A stretch of DNA of 64,000 bases, from positions 62,001 to 126,000 of the forward strand of contig NZ_JRUQ01000029.1 in the NCBI RefSeq assembly GCF_000773975.1, given 5' to 3'. Below the pieces are notes generated by a model. That model had not been told where the DNA came from and did no database searches. It saw only the letters and a program-made list of their open reading frames with translations. The translations under genes were made by a program, and so were the position numbers. Of the stretch, positions 32,169-41,149 are shown piece after piece. This DNA comes from Erwinia typographi (GTDB lineage Bacteria > Pseudomonadota > Gammaproteobacteria > Enterobacterales > Enterobacteriaceae). Every line of letters starts with the position of its first letter. The first letter of the stretch is position 1.

Positions 32169-34076
32169 ATGTCATTAATCAGTATTCATGGTGCGTATCT
32201 CTCCTTCAGTGATGCCCCGTTGTTGGATAATACGGAACTGCACATTGAAGAGAATGAGCGGGTCTGTCTGGTGGGTCGTAACGGCGCGGGGAAATCCACG
32301 CTGATGAAAATCATCAATCGCGAGCAGCCGCTGGATGATGGCCGCATCATTTACGAGCAGGATCTGATTGTCGCGCGCTTGCAGCAGGACCCTCCGCGTA
32401 ATGTGAAGGGGTCCGTCTATGACTTTGTCGCGGAAGGCGTGGACGAGCAGGCCGACTACCTGAAGGCCTACCACGCCATTTCTCACCTGGTGATGACCGA
32501 TCCGAGTGAAAAAAACCTGAATGAGATGGGACGCCTGCAGACGATTCTGGACCACCAAAACCTGTGGCAACTTGAAAGCCGCATTCACGATGTCCTCAAG
32601 CAGATTGGTCTGGACGCCGATGCGCCGCTCTCCTCACTGTCCGGCGGCTGGCTGCGTAAGGCAGCGCTGGGGCGCGCGCTGGTCAGTAACCCGCGAGTAC
32701 TGATGCTCGATGAGCCGACTAACCACCTGGACATTGAAACTATCGACTGGCTGGAAGGCTTCCTGAAAACCTTCCAGGGCAGCATTATTTTTATCTCGCA
32801 CGACCGTTCGTTTATCCGCAATATGGCTACCCGTATTGTCGACCTCGATCGCGGTAAGCTGGTTTCCTGGCCTGGCGATTACGATCAGTACCTGCTGAGC
32901 AAAGAAGAGGCGCTGCGCGTTGAGGAGATGCAAAACGCGGAGTTCGATCGCAAGCTGGCGCAGGAAGAAGTGTGGATACGTCAGGGCATCAAGGCCCGTC
33001 GTACCCGTAACGAAGGCCGCGTTCGCGCCCTGAAGGCGCTCCGTCGCGAGCGTTCCGAACGCCGTGAAGTGATGGGCAAAGCCAATATGCAGGTGGAAGA
33101 GGCGAGCCGCTCAGGCAAGATTGTGTTTGAGATGGAGAACGTCAACTACAGCATTGCTGGCAAACAGCTGGTGCGGAATTTCTCTGCCCAGGTACAGCGC
33201 GGTGATAAAATTGCGCTGATTGGCGCCAACGGCTGCGGTAAAACCACCCTGCTGAAGCTGATGCTGGACCAGCTGAAAGCCGACAGCGGCCGCGTGCACA
33301 TCGGCACTAAGCTGGAAGTGGCTTATTTCGACCAGCACCGCGCCGAACTCGACCCGGATCGCACGGTAATGGATAACCTGGCGGAAGGTAAACAGGAAGT
33401 GATGGTGAACGGCAAGCCGCGCCACGTCCTTGGCTACCTGCAAGAGTTCCTGTTCCATCCTAAGCGCGCGATGACGCCGGTGCGCGCGTTGTCCGGCGGT
33501 GAGCGTAATCGCCTGCTGCTGGCCCGTCTGTTCCTGAAGCCCAGCAACCTGCTGATCCTCGATGAACCGACTAACGACCTGGACGTGGAAACGCTGGAGC
33601 TGCTGGAAGAGCTGATCGACGGTTATCAGGGCACCGTGCTGCTGGTGAGCCACGATCGTCAGTTCGTCGATAACACCGTGACCGAATGCTGGATCTTCGA
33701 AGGCGACGGCGAGATCGGCGCTTTTGTTGGCGGCTATCACGATGCCCAGCTACAGCGTGCGGCTTACAAGCAAAATCGTTCAGTCAGTAAGGGCGCGTCG
33801 ACTCCCCGTCAGGAAAATGTCAAAGCCGGACCGGAGAAACGCGCGGCGAATAAACTAAGCTATAACCTACAGCGTGAGCTGGAACAGCTGCCGCAAAAGA
33901 TGGAACTCCTTGAAACTCAGCTGGAAACGCTGCAGGCTAAGGTGGCGGACGGCGACTTCTTCAGTCAGCCCCATGACGTTACCCAGCCGGTGCTGGATGC
34001 GTTGGCGGCAGCCGGGCAGGATCTGGAAACAGCGTTTGAACGCTGGGAATATCTGGAGTCGTTGAAAAACGGCTGA
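32169..34076 (+). CDS. uup: ABC-F ATPase Uup
   Basis: Uup is a soluble tandem ABC protein of the ABC-F family, linked to ribosome function and to suppression of transposon precise excision. The 635-aa protein has two complete cassettes: Walker A GRNGAGKST (36-44) and GANGCGKTT (about 352-360), signatures LSGGWLRKA and LSGGERNRL, and Walker B motifs followed by DEPTNHLD and DEPTNDLD. A C-terminal coiled-coil DNA-binding domain (about 550-635) completes it. It is cotranscribed with rlmL. Confidence 0.97.
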   Translation: MSLISIHGAYLSFSDAPLLDNTELHIEENERVCLVGRNGAGKSTLMKIINREQPLDDGRIIYEQDLIVARLQQDPPRNVKGSVYDFVAEGVDEQADYLKAYHAISHLVMTDPSEKNLNEMGRLQTILDHQNLWQLESRIHDVLKQIGLDADAPLSSLSGGWLRKAALGRALVSNPRVLMLDEPTNHLDIETIDWLEGFLKTFQGSIIFISHDRSFIRNMATRIVDLDRGKLVSWPGDYDQYLLSKEEALRVEEMQNAEFDRKLAQEEVWIRQGIKARRTRNEGRVRALKALRRERSERREVMGKANMQVEEASRSGKIVFEMENVNYSIAGKQLVRNFSAQVQRGDKIALIGANGCGKTTLLKLMLDQLKADSGRVHIGTKLEVAYFDQHRAELDPDRTVMDNLAEGKQEVMVNGKPRHVLGYLQEFLFHPKRAMTPVRALSGGERNRLLLARLFLKPSNLLILDEPTNDLDVETLELLEELIDGYQGTVLLVSHDRQFVDNTVTECWIFEGDGEIGAFVGGYHDAQLQRAAYKQNRSVSKGASTPRQENVKAGPEKRAANKLSYNLQRELEQLPQKMELLETQLETLQAKVADGDFFSQPHDVTQPVLDALAAAGQDLETAFERWEYLESLKNG

Positions 34077-34097
34077 TGCTTAAGCAAGAGGTAGTTT

Positions 34098-35372
34098 ATG
34101 TGCTCATCGCACCACGCTGATCAATGGATGCTTTGCCCGCAGTGTGACCTGATGACGCAGTTGCCAGCCCTCAAGCCTGGCAGCAAAGCCAGCTGTCCGC
34201 GTTGTGAAGCGACGCTGACGGCAAGTTGGGAGGAGCCGCGAAGGCGGCCCACAGGCTATGCGCTGGCGGCGCTGTTTATGCTGGTTCTGGCTAACCTGTT
34301 TCCTTTCGTTAATATGCATGTGGCGGGGTTAAGCAGTGAAATCACGCTGATGCGCATTCCGCAGGTGATGGTTTCGGAAGATTACAGCAGCCTGGCAACG
34401 CTGTTTATGCTGTTTGTCCAGGCGGTGCCAGCCGTCTGTATGCTGATCATTCTGCTGCTGGTCAATTCTTTCCGCTTATCTCTTCCTGTTAAGCGGGGCA
34501 TGGCCAGGGTTCTGTTTCAGATCAAAACCTGGGGAATGGCTGAAATCTTCCTCGCCGGGGTGCTGGTCAGCTTCGTTAAACTGATGGCCTACGGCAATAT
34601 TGGCATCGGTAGCAGCTTTGTGCCGTGGTGCCTGTTCTGCATCCTGCAACTGAGGGCGTTTCAGTGCGTCGACCGGCGCTGGTTGTGGAACCATATCACG
34701 CCGCCGCCGGAATTGCCGAAAAAGCCGATACCCGCAATCAGCGGCATTCACCAGGGATTGCGATCCTGCCGCTGCTGTACCGCTATTCTGCCTGCCGAAC
34801 AGTTTATCTGCCCTCGCTGCGGTAACGGTGGCCATGCCCGCCGCAAGAACAGCCTGCAGTGGACGCTGGCGCTATTGATGACCTCAATTGTGCTCTATAT
34901 CCCGGCCAATCTCATGCCAATCATGATCACCGAAGCTCTCGGGACGAAAATCACCTCAACCATTATGGCTGGCGTCGTGCTGCTGTGGAGTGAAGGATCG
35001 TTCCCGGTGGCGATGGTGATTTTTATTGCCAGCATCATGGTGCCCTCGCTGAAAATGATCGCGATTGGCTGGCTGTGTTGGGACGCTAACGGCAAGGGGG
35101 ATACGCGGCATGACAGTGAAAGGATGCACAAAATTTACGAGGTGGTTGAGTTTGTCGGCCGCTGGTCGATGATTGACGTATTTGTGATTGCCGTGCTGTC
35201 TGCGCTGGTGCGTATGGGGCAGCTAATGAGTATTTATCCCGCGACGGGGGCGCTGCTGTTTGCCATGGTTGTTATTCTGACTATGTTCTCAGCGATGACC
35301 TTTGATTCCCGTCTGACCTGGGATCGTGTACGTGAAAAAAGTCTTGAGGAGCCAAGCATTGAAGGAAAATAA
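34098..35372 (+). CDS. pqiA: Intermembrane transport protein PqiA
   Basis: PqiA is the inner-membrane component of the Pqi lipid-transport system that spans the envelope with PqiB and PqiC. The 424-aa protein (E. coli 417) carries two zinc-ribbon motifs (CPQC at 13-16 with CPRC at 33-36; a second near 225-245) and two groups of membrane segments. It overlaps the chosen pqiB start by 14 nt. The family responds to SoxRS in E. coli; I could not identify a SoxS box here. Confidence 0.96.
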   Translation: MCSSHHADQWMLCPQCDLMTQLPALKPGSKASCPRCEATLTASWEEPRRRPTGYALAALFMLVLANLFPFVNMHVAGLSSEITLMRIPQVMVSEDYSSLATLFMLFVQAVPAVCMLIILLLVNSFRLSLPVKRGMARVLFQIKTWGMAEIFLAGVLVSFVKLMAYGNIGIGSSFVPWCLFCILQLRAFQCVDRRWLWNHITPPPELPKKPIPAISGIHQGLRSCRCCTAILPAEQFICPRCGNGGHARRKNSLQWTLALLMTSIVLYIPANLMPIMITEALGTKITSTIMAGVVLLWSEGSFPVAMVIFIASIMVPSLKMIAIGWLCWDANGKGDTRHDSERMHKIYEVVEFVGRWSMIDVFVIAVLSALVRMGQLMSIYPATGALLFAMVVILTMFSAMTFDSRLTWDRVREKSLEEPSIEGK

Positions 35373-36999
35373 TCACGGCGTGGCGACGGTTGAGAATATC
35401 AAGCGCTGGTCACCGGTCTGGATCATTCCCATTGTCACCGTTCTCATCGGTGCATGGATCCTGTTTTACCACTTTAGTCATCAGGGCCCGCTGGTCACGC
35501 TGATCACCACCAATGCGGAAGGTATTGAGGGCGGTAAAACCACCATCAAAAGCCGCAGCGTCGATGTAGGGACCGTGGAAAGCGCGGTACTGACCGATGA
35601 CCTGCATCATGTTGAGATTACGGCTCGTCTTAACGCTGGCATGGAAAAGCTGCTGAAGAATGATAGCGCGTTTTGGGTGGTGAAACCGGCAATTGGCCGC
35701 GAAGGGGTTACCGGGTTAGGCACGCTACTTTCGGGGGCTTACATTGAGCTGCAGCCTGGCACCAAAGGGGAGAAAAAAGAGCAGTATGATCTGCTGGACG
35801 CGCCACCGCTTGCGCCGTTAGATGCGAAGGGCATCCGCATTACGCTGGACAGCGCCAAGGCGGGCCAGCTGAATCCTGGCGATCCGGTGCTGTTCCGTGG
35901 CTACCGCGTCGGGTCAGTGGAAACCAGCCACTTTGACGCTGACAAACGCATGATGACCTATCAGCTGTTTATCGCCGCGCCTTACGATCGCCTGGTGACC
36001 ACCAACGTGCGGTTCTGGAAAGACAGCGGCATTGCTGTCGACATGTCCGCTTCCGGTATGAGGGTGGAGATGGGCTCTCTGACCACACTGTTCAGCGGAG
36101 GCGTCAGTTTCGACGTGCCTGACGGCTGGGAGCTGGGACAAATTGCGCAGAACAAGTCGGAATATAAGCTATTTGACGATCAGCGCAGTATTCAGGACTC
36201 GCTGTACACCGTGCATAAAGATTTCCTGATGTTCTTCAGCGACTCGATTCGCGGCCTGCAGCCGGGCGCGCCAGTCGAATTCCGCGGCATCCGTCTGGGC
36301 ACGGTGGCGGAGGTTCCCTTCAAGTCAAGAGAGATTGCGCAGCAGTTGGATACGGATTACCGCATTCCGGTGCTGATCCGCATCGAACCCGATCGCTTTG
36401 AGAGCCTGCTGGGTAAAGACTTCAATATTGAGCAACATTTGAAAGACGGCATCAAAAATGGTCTGAGGGCGTCGTTGAAATCGGCGAACCTGCTGACCGG
36501 ATCGCTGTATATCGATCTCGATTTCTATCAAAATGCGAAGCCGGTCACTGGCCCAACGCACCTTGCTAACTACGAGTTGATCCCAACGATGAGCGGCGGG
36601 CTGGCGCAGATCCAGCAGAAACTGATGGATGCGCTGGATAAGGTTAACAACCTGCCGATCAATCCGCTGCTGAATCAGGCTACGGGCACGCTGAAGGAGA
36701 GCCAGAAAACGATGCGCGAGCTGCAAAAAACGCTGGATAACATCAATCAGATCACCTCCAGCCAGTCGATGAAAGATCTGCCGCAGGATATGCAGAAAAC
36801 GCTTCGCGAGCTGAACCGCAGCATGAAGGGCTTCCAGCCGGGATCGCCGGCGTACAGCAGGATGGTCGGTGATATGCAGCGGTTGGATCAGGTGATGCGC
36901 GAGCTGCAACCCGTGTTGAAAACCCTGAACAGTAAGAGCAATGCTCTGGTGTTTGAAGCGAAACCAGGACAAGACCCGCAGCCGAAGAGGGCGAAATAA
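35359..36999 (+). CDS. pqiB: MCE-domain protein PqiB (TTG start)
   Basis: PqiB is anchored in the inner membrane by one N-terminal helix (VWIIPIVTVLIGAWILFYHF) and forms stacked MCE hexamer rings plus a coiled-coil needle across the periplasm. Three MCE repeats are visible, each beginning with a G-(I/D)-x-(I/P)-G type stretch, then a helical C-terminus. The start was set at TTG 35359 because AGGAG lies 7 nt upstream and this gives 546 aa, the E. coli length; the only upstream ATG (35326) lies deep inside pqiA. Confidence 0.93.
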   Translation: MKENNHGVATVENIKRWSPVWIIPIVTVLIGAWILFYHFSHQGPLVTLITTNAEGIEGGKTTIKSRSVDVGTVESAVLTDDLHHVEITARLNAGMEKLLKNDSAFWVVKPAIGREGVTGLGTLLSGAYIELQPGTKGEKKEQYDLLDAPPLAPLDAKGIRITLDSAKAGQLNPGDPVLFRGYRVGSVETSHFDADKRMMTYQLFIAAPYDRLVTTNVRFWKDSGIAVDMSASGMRVEMGSLTTLFSGGVSFDVPDGWELGQIAQNKSEYKLFDDQRSIQDSLYTVHKDFLMFFSDSIRGLQPGAPVEFRGIRLGTVAEVPFKSREIAQQLDTDYRIPVLIRIEPDRFESLLGKDFNIEQHLKDGIKNGLRASLKSANLLTGSLYIDLDFYQNAKPVTGPTHLANYELIPTMSGGLAQIQQKLMDALDKVNNLPINPLLNQATGTLKESQKTMRELQKTLDNINQITSSQSMKDLPQDMQKTLRELNRSMKGFQPGSPAYSRMVGDMQRLDQVMRELQPVLKTLNSKSNALVFEAKPGQDPQPKRAK

Positions 37000-37565
37000 T
37001 GATGAAATGGATACCTGTAGCGCTGGCGCTGGGGTTGTCTGCCTGTAGCAGCACCCCGGAAACAACTTACTATCAGCTGCCGGCGGCGGGTAACGCAGCG
37101 CCAGCCAGCGGTCTGGCGACAGGAAGCCGCCCGGCGGTGTTTGTTCAGCACGTTTCCGTACCTGATTACCTGGCGGGTAACGGCCTGGTTTATCAGAGCA
37201 GCGACGTGAAGTATGTGATTGCCGCCAGTAACCTGTGGGCCAGCCCGCTGGATCAGCAGCTACAGCAAACGCTGGTGAGCAATCTCAGCGCGGCGCTGCC
37301 GGGTTGGCTGGTTTCTGCCTCTCCTCTCGGGCAGCAGCAGGATACCCTCAACGTTAACGTAACGGGATTTCATGGACGTTATGACGGTCATGTGGTGATT
37401 AGCGGCGACTGGCTGCTGGAGCATCAGGGCCAGATCGTCAAGCGCTCATTTGCCCTTACGCTGCCGCAGACGGAAGATGGGTACGATGCGTTGGTCAGAA
37501 CGCTGGCGAAAGGGTGGCAGCAGGAAGCTGGCGATATGGCAAATGCGATTCGAACCCTTAATTAA
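36999..37565 (+). CDS. pqiC: Outer-membrane lipoprotein PqiC
   Basis: PqiC docks the PqiB needle at the outer membrane. The 188-aa precursor has a short signal ending in lipobox GLSAC (Cys16) with Ser at +2, consistent with outer-membrane sorting. Conserved ABC-auxiliary-family sequence includes YYQLP, VPDYLAGNGLVYQ and NLWASPLDQQL. Its start overlaps the pqiB stop (TAATG). A terminator follows at 37587. Confidence 0.95.
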   Translation: MMKWIPVALALGLSACSSTPETTYYQLPAAGNAAPASGLATGSRPAVFVQHVSVPDYLAGNGLVYQSSDVKYVIAASNLWASPLDQQLQQTLVSNLSAALPGWLVSASPLGQQQDTLNVNVTGFHGRYDGHVVISGDWLLEHQGQIVKRSFALTLPQTEDGYDALVRTLAKGWQQEAGDMANAIRTLN

Positions 37566-37586
37566 CTAAATTTAATCTTAAGCACT

Positions 37587-37636
37587 AAGCCTTTGATTGT
37601 CGAAATGTGAAATTTTCGGCGCTCGAAGGCTTTTTT
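37587..37636 (+). terminator. pqiABC terminator
   Basis: AAGCCTTTGA and TCGAAGGCTT form the outer stem, with one G-T pair, around an inner AT-rich hairpin, followed by a T-run. It lies 22 bp after pqiC. Confidence 0.75.
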
Positions 37637-37846
37637 ATTGTTTAACAGCGAGTTGCTTAGCCGTTAAGCGGTTTTTTAAGCGTAAAGGTCGCCCCACACT
37701 GGCACAAATTTATGACATTGGCGTGAATTTTGCGCATTGATCTTTCGTCAGGTTGGCGTTAGAACTTAATAGTGGATGCACAGTGAGCGGCCACAGATTT
37801 CTTTCCACCAGATTCCACCTGACCTGAAGAGGGGATTACAGGCATG

Positions 37847-38014
37847 ATGAAGAGACAGAAACGAGATCGGCTCGAACGGGCACATTCACGAGGTTATCAG
37901 GCCGGTATTACCGGACGCTCGAAAGAGATGTGTCCCTATCAATTAATTGATGCGAGATCTCACTGGTTGGGAGGTTGGCGACAAGCCATGGAGGACAGGA
38001 CGATTACCGCGTAA
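37847..38014 (+). CDS. rmf: Ribosome modulation factor RMF
   Basis: RMF binds the 30S subunit in stationary phase and pairs 70S ribosomes into inactive 100S dimers. The 55-aa product starts MKRQKRDRLERAH and contains GRSKEMCPY and WLGGWRQAM, nearly the same as E. coli RMF as remembered, with the same length. Start 37847 is the second of two tandem ATGs (the first is at 37844). The 210-bp gap after the pqi terminator must hold its promoter; a clear hairpin terminator follows. Confidence 0.96.
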   Translation: MKRQKRDRLERAHSRGYQAGITGRSKEMCPYQLIDARSHWLGGWRQAMEDRTITA

Positions 38015-38042
38015 TCTGACTGTTTAATGCAGTAAGGATGAG

Positions 38043-38065
38043 AACCTCCGCTAAAGCGGAGGTTT
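38043..38065. terminator. Terminator between rmf and fabA
   Basis: AACCTCCGC-TAAA-GCGGAGGTT is a 9-bp perfect stem, followed on the plus strand by TTTCCGTTT. It lies between two converging genes and probably serves both, though the U-tracts are short. Confidence 0.75.
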
Positions 38066-38077
38066 CCGTTTAAGGCT

Positions 38078-38596
38078 TTAAAAAACCGTTGTATCTTTAA
38101 ACAGGCCCACTTTCAAATCTGTAGCGGTATAGATGACGTTACCGTCTACCAGCACTTCACCGTCTGCCACACCCATCACCAGCTTGCGGTTAATCACGCG
38201 TTTGAAGTGAATGCGGTAGGACACTTTTTTCGCGACGGGTAGCACCTGGCCGGTGAACTTCACTTCACCCACGCCCAGCGCCCGACCTTTGCCTTCGGCG
38301 CCTAACCAGCCGAGGTAGAAGCCAACCAGCTGCCACATGGCATCCAGACCCAGGCAGCCGGGCATAACCGGATCGCCAATAAAATGACAGCTGAAGAACC
38401 ACAGGTCCGGATTGATATCCAGCTCGGCCTCAACGAAACCTTTGCCGTAGTTACCGCCGTCTTCGGTCATTTTGACCACGCGGTCCATCATCAACATATT
38501 GCCTGACGGTAACGGTGGGCCTTCTGCACCGAACAACTCACCACGACCAGAGGCAATCAGGTCTTCTTTTGTATAGGATTCGCGTTTATCTACCAT
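38078..38596 (-). CDS. fabA: 3-hydroxydecanoyl-ACP dehydratase/isomerase FabA
   Basis: FabA dehydrates 3-hydroxydecanoyl-ACP and isomerises the trans-2 product to cis-3, the branch point of anaerobic unsaturated fatty acid synthesis. The 172-aa hot-dog-fold protein (E. coli 172) carries catalytic His71 ([14 protein letters not shown]) and Asp85 (LGLDAMWQ). Likely FabR and FadR sites lie just upstream (38635-38670), next to and over the end of lonH. Confidence 0.98.
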   Translation of the reverse strand: MVDKRESYTKEDLIASGRGELFGAEGPPLPSGNMLMMDRVVKMTEDGGNYGKGFVEAELDINPDLWFFSCHFIGDPVMPGCLGLDAMWQLVGFYLGWLGAEGKGRALGVGEVKFTGQVLPVAKKVSYRIHFKRVINRKLVMGVADGEVLVDGNVIYTATDLKVGLFKDTTVF

Positions 38597-38634
38597 GTTC
38601 TCAATAAGCCTTATTTTAGTGAATCACGAAGGTT

Positions 38635-38652
38635 AGCTAACAGGTGTAAGCT
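38635..38652. promoter_or_regulatory. Candidate FabR operator of fabA
   Basis: AGCTAACA-GG-TGTAAGCT is an 18-bp palindrome with one mismatch, about 40 bp upstream of the fabA start. It resembles the AGCGTACA-type FabR palindrome known for fabA/fabB. Binding is inferred. Confidence 0.5.
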
Positions 38653-38653
38653 G

Positions 38654-38670
38654 AACAAGTCCGATCAGCT
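38654..38670 (-). promoter_or_regulatory. Candidate FadR activator site of fabA
   Basis: On the minus strand AGCTGATCGGACTTGTT fits the FadR pattern TGRTCNGACY and resembles the E. coli fabA site as remembered. It directly adjoins the FabR palindrome and covers the lonH stop codon (38665-38667). Confidence 0.6.
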
Positions 38671-40419
38671 CTGGTTAAACCAGTTAAGCCAGCGCAGCGG
38701 CCAGGGACGATGACGTCCATCGTGCTGACTCATCTGGGCGATGCGCTCCTGTATAGATCTTAGCAGACAAGGGCCTTCTTCCTTATCCCACTCTGCCCCT
38801 GTCAGTAATGGCAGGGCCTCTTCCACGCTGCTGACTGCCCAGATGTGGAATTTTCCTTCCCGCACGGCGTCGACTACCTCCTGCTGCAGCGAGAGGTGAC
38901 GAACGTTGGCAAGAGGCATAATCACCCCCTGATTGCCGTTCAGCGTGCGCTGCTGGCAGATATGGAAAAAACCCTCAATTTTTTCGTTCAGCCCGCCAAC
39001 CGGCTGCACGCGGCCAAACTGATCGACCGAACCGGTCACGGCAATTTGCTGCGTCAGCGGCCGACTGGAGAGGGCGCTGATTAGCGCACAAAGCTCGGCC
39101 AGCGAGGCACTGTCGCCGTCCACTTCAGAATAGGACTGCTCAAAGACGACCGAGGCGGAGAAAGGCAGCTGCTGTTCAAGCTCAAGCTCGGAAATCAGCC
39201 AGGCCTGCATGATCATCATGCCTTTCGCATGGATATTCCCGCCCAGCTCAGCCTTACGCTCAACGTCGGTAAACTCGCCGTCGCCGACGTGCACCACGCA
39301 GCTGATGCGGGAAGGTTCTCCGAACGCGCGCGGATGGCCTGGAAATTCGATGACCGAAAGAGCGTTAATTTGACCGACCATTTCGCCTTCGGTTTCTATC
39401 AGGATCTGATCGAGCAGAATTTCGTCGCGAATGCGCTCGGAAAGGAAGCCTTCCCGCCACGCGCGGCTTTCCAGCGCCGTTTGCAGCTGCTCGCCGTTAA
39501 TCGACTGGTCCGGACTGTACATTGAGGCTTCCTGCAGCTGACGGACGATCCAGGCAGGGCACAGCGGCAGGGTATCCTGATCGCCAGTATAGCGAACCGC
39601 TTCGCGAATCAGCACTGGCCAGAAATCTGCAGCCAGCGGGCCATATCCCTCGCTTGCCGCAACGTTCAGCAGCCATTTCACCCACAGGCTTAGCTCTTCA
39701 CTATCAACAATCTGGATATTTTCTTCAAACTCAGAATAGAGACACTGTGAGGCCAGCTCTGGCTCCATCTCCTGGAATTCAGCCAGTACGTCCCGATCGC
39801 CGGTGAGGACCAGCCGAAACTGCATCGGCATCGAGGGGAGGCTCACCGGCAGAGGGCGAGTTTCATCTGGAGAGTACCAGTCGAAGCGCTGTGTGGTAAG
39901 GATTTTCCGGATGCGCAGCCACAGTAATGGCTGTGCCATCAGCGTCCGCAGCGACAGGATTAGCGTGCCGCCATTCGCCCTGTGGACCAGTCCCGGCTCC
40001 AGCGTAATCGTGTTGTTGTGCACTCGCACGCAGCCCAGCAGCTGTTCGGCTTCAATCCAGTCGGCACGATGGACGCCGCCAGTGCTGGCAAAGTTATCCT
40101 GCTCAGACTTTGCCGGACGCCAGCTAACCGCCAGCCCTTCCGTGTGGTAGTGCCCCCCGTGGAGCTCCACCTCATCTTCTTCAGTAAGGGTAGAGAGAAC
40201 CTCTTCCAGCAAAGCCTGATATTCGATATTTTCAGCGGTTTTCACCAGCATCAGCGGCAATTTAGCCGGCGTTTGCGTCAGCAGGCTCAGGCCATTAAAC
40301 AGGCGTGACTGCACGGCATCAAAGCAGCTGGTATCGTCTTCAGCTATTTGCAGGACCACGGGCTGAACGCTTTCGGTATCGGGCTGTAGGGCACGCCATT
40401 CAAGTCTATTGTTGGTCAA
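38665..40419 (-). CDS. lonH: Lon-like protease homolog LonH (YcbZ)
   Basis: The 584-aa protein (E. coli YcbZ 586) combines an N-terminal region with degenerate AAA-like sequence and a C-terminal Lon-type proteolytic domain (S16). The Ser of the catalytic dyad is in GDSAS (about residue 437) and the Lys in VGGLNEKIEGF. Its substrates are not well established. It lies upstream of fabA on the same strand; its 3' end overlaps the putative fabA FadR site, so read-through or promoter interference is possible. Confidence 0.9.
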   Translation of the reverse strand: MTNNRLEWRALQPDTESVQPVVLQIAEDDTSCFDAVQSRLFNGLSLLTQTPAKLPLMLVKTAENIEYQALLEEVLSTLTEEDEVELHGGHYHTEGLAVSWRPAKSEQDNFASTGGVHRADWIEAEQLLGCVRVHNNTITLEPGLVHRANGGTLILSLRTLMAQPLLWLRIRKILTTQRFDWYSPDETRPLPVSLPSMPMQFRLVLTGDRDVLAEFQEMEPELASQCLYSEFEENIQIVDSEELSLWVKWLLNVAASEGYGPLAADFWPVLIREAVRYTGDQDTLPLCPAWIVRQLQEASMYSPDQSINGEQLQTALESRAWREGFLSERIRDEILLDQILIETEGEMVGQINALSVIEFPGHPRAFGEPSRISCVVHVGDGEFTDVERKAELGGNIHAKGMMIMQAWLISELELEQQLPFSASVVFEQSYSEVDGDSASLAELCALISALSSRPLTQQIAVTGSVDQFGRVQPVGGLNEKIEGFFHICQQRTLNGNQGVIMPLANVRHLSLQQEVVDAVREGKFHIWAVSSVEEALPLLTGAEWDKEEGPCLLRSIQERIAQMSQHDGRHRPWPLRWLNWFNQS

Positions 40420-40604
40420 AGTTATCGTATTTTTCTGAAATGAGTAAAAGCGGCATTATACAAGATTTCAGCCTGTTAAGCACCGTAGAGTAGCACTTCA
40501 GCCGATGTTGAGCTGCGGATTGCGATAACCGCCCCGTTTTCTTTACGGCACGCCTGAAAAAAGCTGTTATTCTAAACTTGTCACAAAGTCAGCATGAGAT
40601 TCCG

Positions 40605-41060
40605 ATGAAATATCAGCAACTGGAAAATCTTGAAAGCGGTTGGAAATGGAAATACCTGGTGAAAAAGCACCGGGAGGGGGAAGCGATCACCCGATATCTG
40701 GAATACAGCGCGGCTCAGGTTGCAGTGGATGAACTGCTGGCCATGGAAAACCGACCGGTAGAGGTTCTGACGTGGATTGCCCAGCATATCAATCCGGCGC
40801 TCGAAAACCGGATGAAACAAACCATTCGCGCTCGCCGTAAGCGTCACTTTAACGCTGAACATCAGCACACGCGCAAAAAATCTATCGATCTGGAGTACCT
40901 GGTCTGGCAACGCCTGGCTGGTTTGGCTCAGCGGCGTAACCGTACCCTGTCTGAAACCATAGTTCAGCTGATTGAGGATGCTGAACGAAAAGAAAAGTAC
41001 GCCAATCAAATGTCCTCCCTTAAGCAGGACCTTCAGGCTATCCTCGGTAAACCTGAGTAA
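40605..41060 (+). CDS. matP: Macrodomain Ter organiser MatP
   Basis: MatP binds matS sites, compacts the terminus macrodomain, delays segregation through ZapB and excludes MukBEF, whose genes lie 30 kb away here. The start at 40605 ([13 protein letters not shown]) gives 151 aa (E. coli 150). The DNA-binding ribbon-helix-helix region [20 protein letters not shown] and the C-terminal coiled coil are clear. I searched by eye for GTGACRNYGTCAC matS sites and saw none. Confidence 0.97.
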   Translation: MKYQQLENLESGWKWKYLVKKHREGEAITRYLEYSAAQVAVDELLAMENRPVEVLTWIAQHINPALENRMKQTIRARRKRHFNAEHQHTRKKSIDLEYLVWQRLAGLAQRRNRTLSETIVQLIEDAERKEKYANQMSSLKQDLQAILGKPE

Positions 41061-41107
41061 CGGCCGCCGGAAACGCAGCGCTGCCGCTCACGTCATAAAA
41101 TAAGATC

Positions 41108-41136
41108 AAAAAAAACCCCGCCGAAGCGGGGTTTTT
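41108..41136. terminator. Bidirectional terminator between matP and ompA
   Basis: AAAAACCCCGC-CGAA-GCGGGGTTTTT is an 11-bp stem with a tetraloop, flanked by A-runs and T-runs, and serves both converging genes. Confidence 0.95.
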
Positions 41137-41149
41137 CATCAAAGTGAAC

